From positions 19,409,394 to 19,473,393 of the forward strand of contig CM022672.1 in the NCBI GenBank assembly GCA_012295275.1: 64,000 nt of DNA, written 5' to 3'. The translations under genes and the position numbers were made by a program. Source of the DNA: Chrysomallon squamiferum (lineage: Eukaryota > Mollusca > Gastropoda > Neomphalida > Peltospiridae). Shown piece by piece: positions 59,031 through 64,000 of the stretch; position 1 is the stretch's first letter; every line of letters begins with the position of its first letter. The notes beneath the pieces were generated by a model. The model had not been told where the DNA came from, made no database searches, and saw only the letters and a list, made by a program, of their open reading frames with translations.

Positions 59031-62000
59031 TTACCACAACACTGATCAATGGAAGAAACAAATGAATGGTTCATAAAACAAACATCAAAATTACATAACA
59101 TCGGCATCTTTACTGGTGGAACAGGAAAAGGCTATTAATCAACCCAAATATTACTCCTGTGTTTTTTTTTGTGGATATTTACAAGTTTAATGGGGCAAGA
59201 AATTCAGACAAGTTATCCATTAAAATAACCTTTACATTTCTGGGTGAAAATTATTCTGCATGATGCAGAAATTAAAATACATTTTAAATGATGTCAAATA
59301 GAGACAAAAATGCTGGTTCAAATTTAGAAGATAACAGTAACCAAGAATAAGAAAGGGAAAGTTGTAATACAGTAGCAGCATTCACATAAACAAACTTGGA
59401 GACATGAATTTTAACTTGATTCCTTTGCAGACACTCCAAAAAGAAGAAGAAGAGAAAAAAGAAAAAGAAAATAAACAATCACCACAACCAACGACTTCAA
59501 ATTGAAACTCTTGTTTGGATTCTAATTTAACTTAATTTTTTTTTTTTTTTTTTTTTCAATGCTGATACCATTTCCTTCCTTCTTATTTCAGCAATCAATA
59601 TATCATCATGCACTGTTCATTTCACTAACATCTACATCACTCATTAACGTAACCACGTTATAAAACAATTTAAAAAAAAAAACATCACAGTTTAAGAATA
59701 CATCACAATCACAGACATTGCTCTACAAAAGATATGATTTTTGTTACAAGACTGGCAAAACGCCAAAGCAGTAAAAGCCATCTGCAGTTTAGCACAGCAG
59801 ATAAAAGATTTTTCAAGTAACACACAAGAAACCTTATATTGACATTAATGGGCTGTGGCATGCAAAAGATCCTCTCCTCTGTTTGGAAATAACTCGATAA
59901 ACTGCACCCACATTCTGCAGCAAAATCTATTACACAAATGTTATTGCATTATCTCATAACCAAACATCAGCAGCCACCGATGTGCCCGTAATAATAATTT
60001 AAAAAAATAAAAAGTGAAAAATGAAAGAAGAAGCTTGTGATCAAGAAACTGCAGGGTAAAATGTCTGTGAGCACTTCCAGCAGACTTGGTACTTGCAACA
60101 TATTAAAGACAGAATATGATTAAACATCTTTTAGAGACTAAAATTAAAAATGTCTTTGTTTTTACAAAAACTAAAGATAAAAGTTTTTCACTTAAATCAG
60201 AAGGATGAAAGAAATATTAAACATTACATATAATTCAATATCTTAAATCGTTTTCAAAGTTTTTAAAAAGAAACTTTGTCAATGTTCAATGGAACATTTC
60301 AAAAACAATTTTTACAAGGTGAAACAAAATTCATGCAGTTTGCATATATTAAAAATATAAAAATGACAAAAAAAAGTCATGAACATTATAAAGCTAATGG
60401 CTGGAAGTCAAATTTTCTCAGTTTTTTTTTTTCTGTGAAAACTCAAGAAAACTGAGGATGAAGTGTAAGAAGTTCATAGTTTAACTGATAAATGATACAG
60501 GTTTTTATCAGACTTCACAACAAAAGTAGACACTTCAAAGATCAAAACATACCTTAGATCTTATTTACAATGGACTTGATCTGTTTGCCAGAATCTTGCA
60601 AAAAGGCCTTTGGGCTTCTACTGGTGACAAAACACACAGCATTTACAAACCACAAAGTTATTTTTACTCATACAAAAAACAACAAAAAAAACATCTATAC
60701 CCAAAATATAAATAGAATTAAAAGTTTCAGAGTTTTATTTAATTGATTTTAATATTTTTTCAGCACAAATGTATATGTGCATGGAATATTATAAATGTCA
60801 TCATATTCTTGTGTTTCTATATTTTTTTTAAAATATGGATTTTTATATTCTGCCATACAGTTCTATGTAACTAAATGTCTCAGAGGCAAAAATGAATGCA
60901 GACAAAAACATCACTTGATGTTGTATTTACTAAGTATATGAAACCGTTACTTATTAACACTTTCATTGAAATTCAGTTTGTAAAAGAATAATTGTTCATT
61001 TTGATACCAGTTGCAATCAGTTTACATCTGTTCCAAAGAACGCCAGAAGAATGGTTCACTTAATTTAATACTAATAATAATAATAATAATCAATATGCTA
61101 GTTTTAGAACATAAGAACATCGAATGTCTGGCAAAAAATCAAGACATCTATCATCTGAGGTTAGTCTCATATTAATCATCGTGAGATAAGCTTCAGACAT
61201 TTTGACAACTTAATATTGATGTGAGCTGGACTAACAAAATCTACGGATACTCGGTTGTCAATAGCAATAACGATAATGATTTGTAAATAAAACCCCAAGT
61301 GTCCTATAGGTGATATTATATCATTATTTCATTAAAACTCATTAAGAAATTGTTTCCATAAAAAGATAATAACATAATGTGAAACTGATATTTACAGAAT
61401 ATTTGTTAAGATTAGTGGTCTCACAATTGATCGTTTTATTTCTGTTACTGGACTTGGGCTTGGGTTTAAAATTCAGTGCAGTAAATATTTTCTTCACAGT
61501 GAAGTTCTGGATTTCTGATGCCACTTTAATATCCATATGTTCATGGGTATATGTGTACACACACACACACACACACACACACAATTTTTGTAAAGAAGCT
61601 TGGAAGAAATTTTGTCTGATAAATTAATATCTATTGCCAAAAGGTGTTTTTCTTGTGTTATTTTCTTAAGTAATAAACGCTTGTAAAAACAATTTAAGAA
61701 AAACTGCTGTATTCCTTTATTAAACAAAGTTGATATACAACTACTTTTATGTAGTTGCTAAATTAAGTTTCCTGTCTCAGTTACCAACTTAAAGTCGAAA
61801 CAAGTTATTTCTGTGATAATAGTTTAACATTTTTCATTAATATGTTTTACAATAAAGCCAAATATCACTGAAAAACACAAAAAAAAATCTTGATTTTATC
61901 TCTACATTTTGTAATAACAGCAATGGGACAAGGTACTAGCCAATATATCATATGCCAATATACCTCACACTATTTGTCCTTCGAATATCACAGAGATTTT

Positions 62001-64000
62001 ATTGAAAGAGGATAAAGCAGCTGTAATACAAAATCAATAACAATCGTGAGGATATCTCTCTAAATATTTGAATTCTTTCACACTAATATGACTTTTCCTG
62101 GCTTTATGAATTAATGCCTGCAGATCATGACAATCTGGCAGGGACTATTATTTAGACTCATTCTGCTGACAATTAACAGCAGGATGCAGAAAATTCAACC
62201 TGTTGAGACACCACCCTTCGAATAAGAGGTTAAGCCTCTCCAGCTGGACTCGTAGGAAATTAAAGGAGTTCAATCATTTTTGGTCAACTTTATTACTTCC
62301 AATGATGCCAAGTCAAGAATGGTGCTTCACTTTCTCATGCATAATGGATTTCTACTTGGTGGGTAGCAACAATATTTTTCAAGTAGAAGATAATTTAAAA
62401 CTTCATTGCAGTCGCTGAGAGAAATCATTATTGCATAAATGATTACTAAGCGCTTTAACCTGATTGATAACAACATGAGTTGTTAACGACATTGTGTTTG
62501 TGATGACAGGAAGAGCAATTTTAAATAACGCAATTGATGAGGACAAACAGAGTACAGTGACTTATGATCAAATAAAACCTTGTGCGTGCAAACCACAGAT
62601 TGACTTCGGTTCGGAAAATTGCCACCGCTTCCTGAAACGGCTCACATCAAATAACTGACAGTTATGAAAGACTTCATCGTAGTTTGGCATGTGGAACAAA
62701 TTACTCTACAGAAATCTTACATTTTGTTGTGTCACAGTAGTCAGAAGAAGGCTTTGAGAAGTTATTATAAAGTTCATATTTGTTTCATTTGTTCAAACAA
62801 AAAATGTTTTGCTGTTAAAATATTTGTATAAATACAGTTTAAAACTGTTGATGTTTTGACCCTCCCAAAAAAACAACATTTTTTTATAAAATATATTAAC
62901 TAATAAATAATAATGTAAGACATACATAAATTTTGACTGTCAAATGATGTATAGAAATTTTTAAAATAATAAAGACTAATAAAATGTTAAACTTTATTAT
63001 TCTGTCACTGGATATGAAGAACTTGTGCAAATATATGAATAACGGTTCAAAATGATTGCCAGAAATTCAGTCAATATGCATTTAATCATTTTTTTATTTT
63101 ATTACTAGTACTGTCTTGAAGTCTTATTCTCTCACCAGCAAGTCTGTACTAGAAAACAAAACAAGTTTCTAATATCTAGCACATCAACAAGTCTAACAAA
63201 ATTAACAACTGTCATTATTCTTCTTCCTCTCCATGTACACGAATGCCAATCACAACCTAAACAATATGCAGACTGGAGTTTAGAAGCCAATTACGAGGAC
63301 AGTGGTCAATCAGTCACAGTTCTGACTGGACACTTGCAGTGTGTTACCAATTATGTAGATTTTTTTTTATGAAGTTTATTAAATTGAAGAAAGATCCAAA
63401 GTGGCTCGCAGCTGTGCAGAGAGGAAGCTGTGAGGATGTCAGTACCTGCTGTACTGTAATCAGAGATTAATTCAACATCTACACAATCATTTCCCTTACT
63501 TCTGCAATCTGTGGGAAGTCTTTAATTAAATATTCTTAATGTCTTCCAGCGTCTTTTGGTTAAGAAGCAGGTCACAGTATGGTTAAATGGTCAAGGCAAG
63601 CAGATATTGAAACAACAAATAAACTGTGATGATCAATATTAAATCAGTGATGACTACATATTCTGGTAGTGAGGAGATGAATTAGCAATAAAACATAAAG
63701 GAAAAAAAGCCTCCTCCCCCAAAAAAAAACTTTCATTCTTTCCTACATATCCACATATGAAAAGAGAAAGAAAAAAAATAATTCCAACCATGAATATTCA
63801 ACATAAAAGTCAGATGTTAAACCTGTTTGTGAAAAATAATTGGACTGCAACATCTTTGAACTGCAGTTGAAGTTAAACATTAACTTCAGCTTAAAATTAA
63901 ATTTAGAATAAAATTACTTGAACTGTGCTTGCTTTCACTTTTTGTCACCTTTCCCAGAGCGAGAAATGTAGCAATGTTAGACTTGAACTCTTTGATGCTG

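Larger units (their letters stand above)
55964..64000 (-). other. NOS1AP intron upstream of exon a, open to the window edge
   Basis: At least 8.0 kb. It holds the 168-bp array at 56001, a tRNA A-box-like piece at about 56725-56755 (tagcataatggttaaagc), (GT)n at 57416-57449, (AAAT)n at 57584-57616, (AC)n at 57780-57802 and 61557-61582, and the second copy of the dispersed repeat near 58.9 kb. I looked for the expected N-terminal exon (ending in an FEAK-like sequence in vertebrates) and did not find it. Confidence 0.55.

Noticed and set aside
62203-62418. Candidate N-terminal NOS1AP exon region
   Set aside because: The open frame is on the plus strand and neither strand shows the conserved start of the PTB protein or a donor in the right phase.
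1-64000. CRISPR arrays, bacterial operons or integrated viral genes
   Set aside because: The tandem arrays lack unique spacers, genes are spliced, and no viral hallmark frame was recognised.

Overview
The window is AT-rich animal nuclear DNA. Genes have GT-AG introns of up to about 9 kb, microsatellites and homopolymer runs are everywhere, and there are decayed DNA transposons and tRNA-Gly sequences. The gene set (two RING/B-box/coiled-coil TRIM proteins and a NOS1AP-type PTB adaptor) fits a bilaterian. Invertebrate-style TRIM genes beside decayed MULE and hAT elements suggest a lophotrochozoan, perhaps a mollusc; this is inference only, since no sequence search was possible.

Layout. 1-3.5 kb: a plus-strand TRIM gene with a C-terminal beta-propeller-like region, broken once by a reading-frame change near 2.1 kb. 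3.8-8 kb: a TA-flanked inverted-repeat element, a shortened tRNA-Gly copy on the minus strand, an unrecognised minus-strand open frame beside a foldback repeat, and an intact-looking tRNA-Gly(UCC) that may head a SINE. 8.9-9.9 kb: a decayed MULE-type transposase. 11.2-12.8 kb: a second TRIM gene, minus strand, intact, which ends in a membrane anchor instead of a propeller. 15.6-16.2 kb: a second MULE remnant interrupted by a non-autonomous hAT element with a perfect 8-bp target-site duplication.

From 20.85 kb to the right edge the window is dominated by one minus-strand gene, an orthologue of NOS1AP (CAPON). Nine exons were placed to the base. They join in frame into 632 codons plus a stop: nearly all of the PTB domain, a linker, a glutamine-rich coiled coil and a serine-rich tail. 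Only the first coding exon(s) lie beyond base 64000. The 3' untranslated region probably occupies several kilobases below 20850. The introns hold tandem arrays, homopolymers and a few less AT-rich islands of unknown nature.

The two TRIM genes look like paralogues in convergent orientation and probably act in ubiquitin ligation. The NOS1AP gene is functionally unrelated. I found no convincing new multi-gene system. The best leads are the TRIM pair with exchanged C-termini, the nested transposon remnants, the NOS1AP tail lacking the vertebrate PDZ-ligand ending, a 168-bp higher-order repeat of near-palindromes beside a PTB exon, and a triple hairpin near 54.0 kb.
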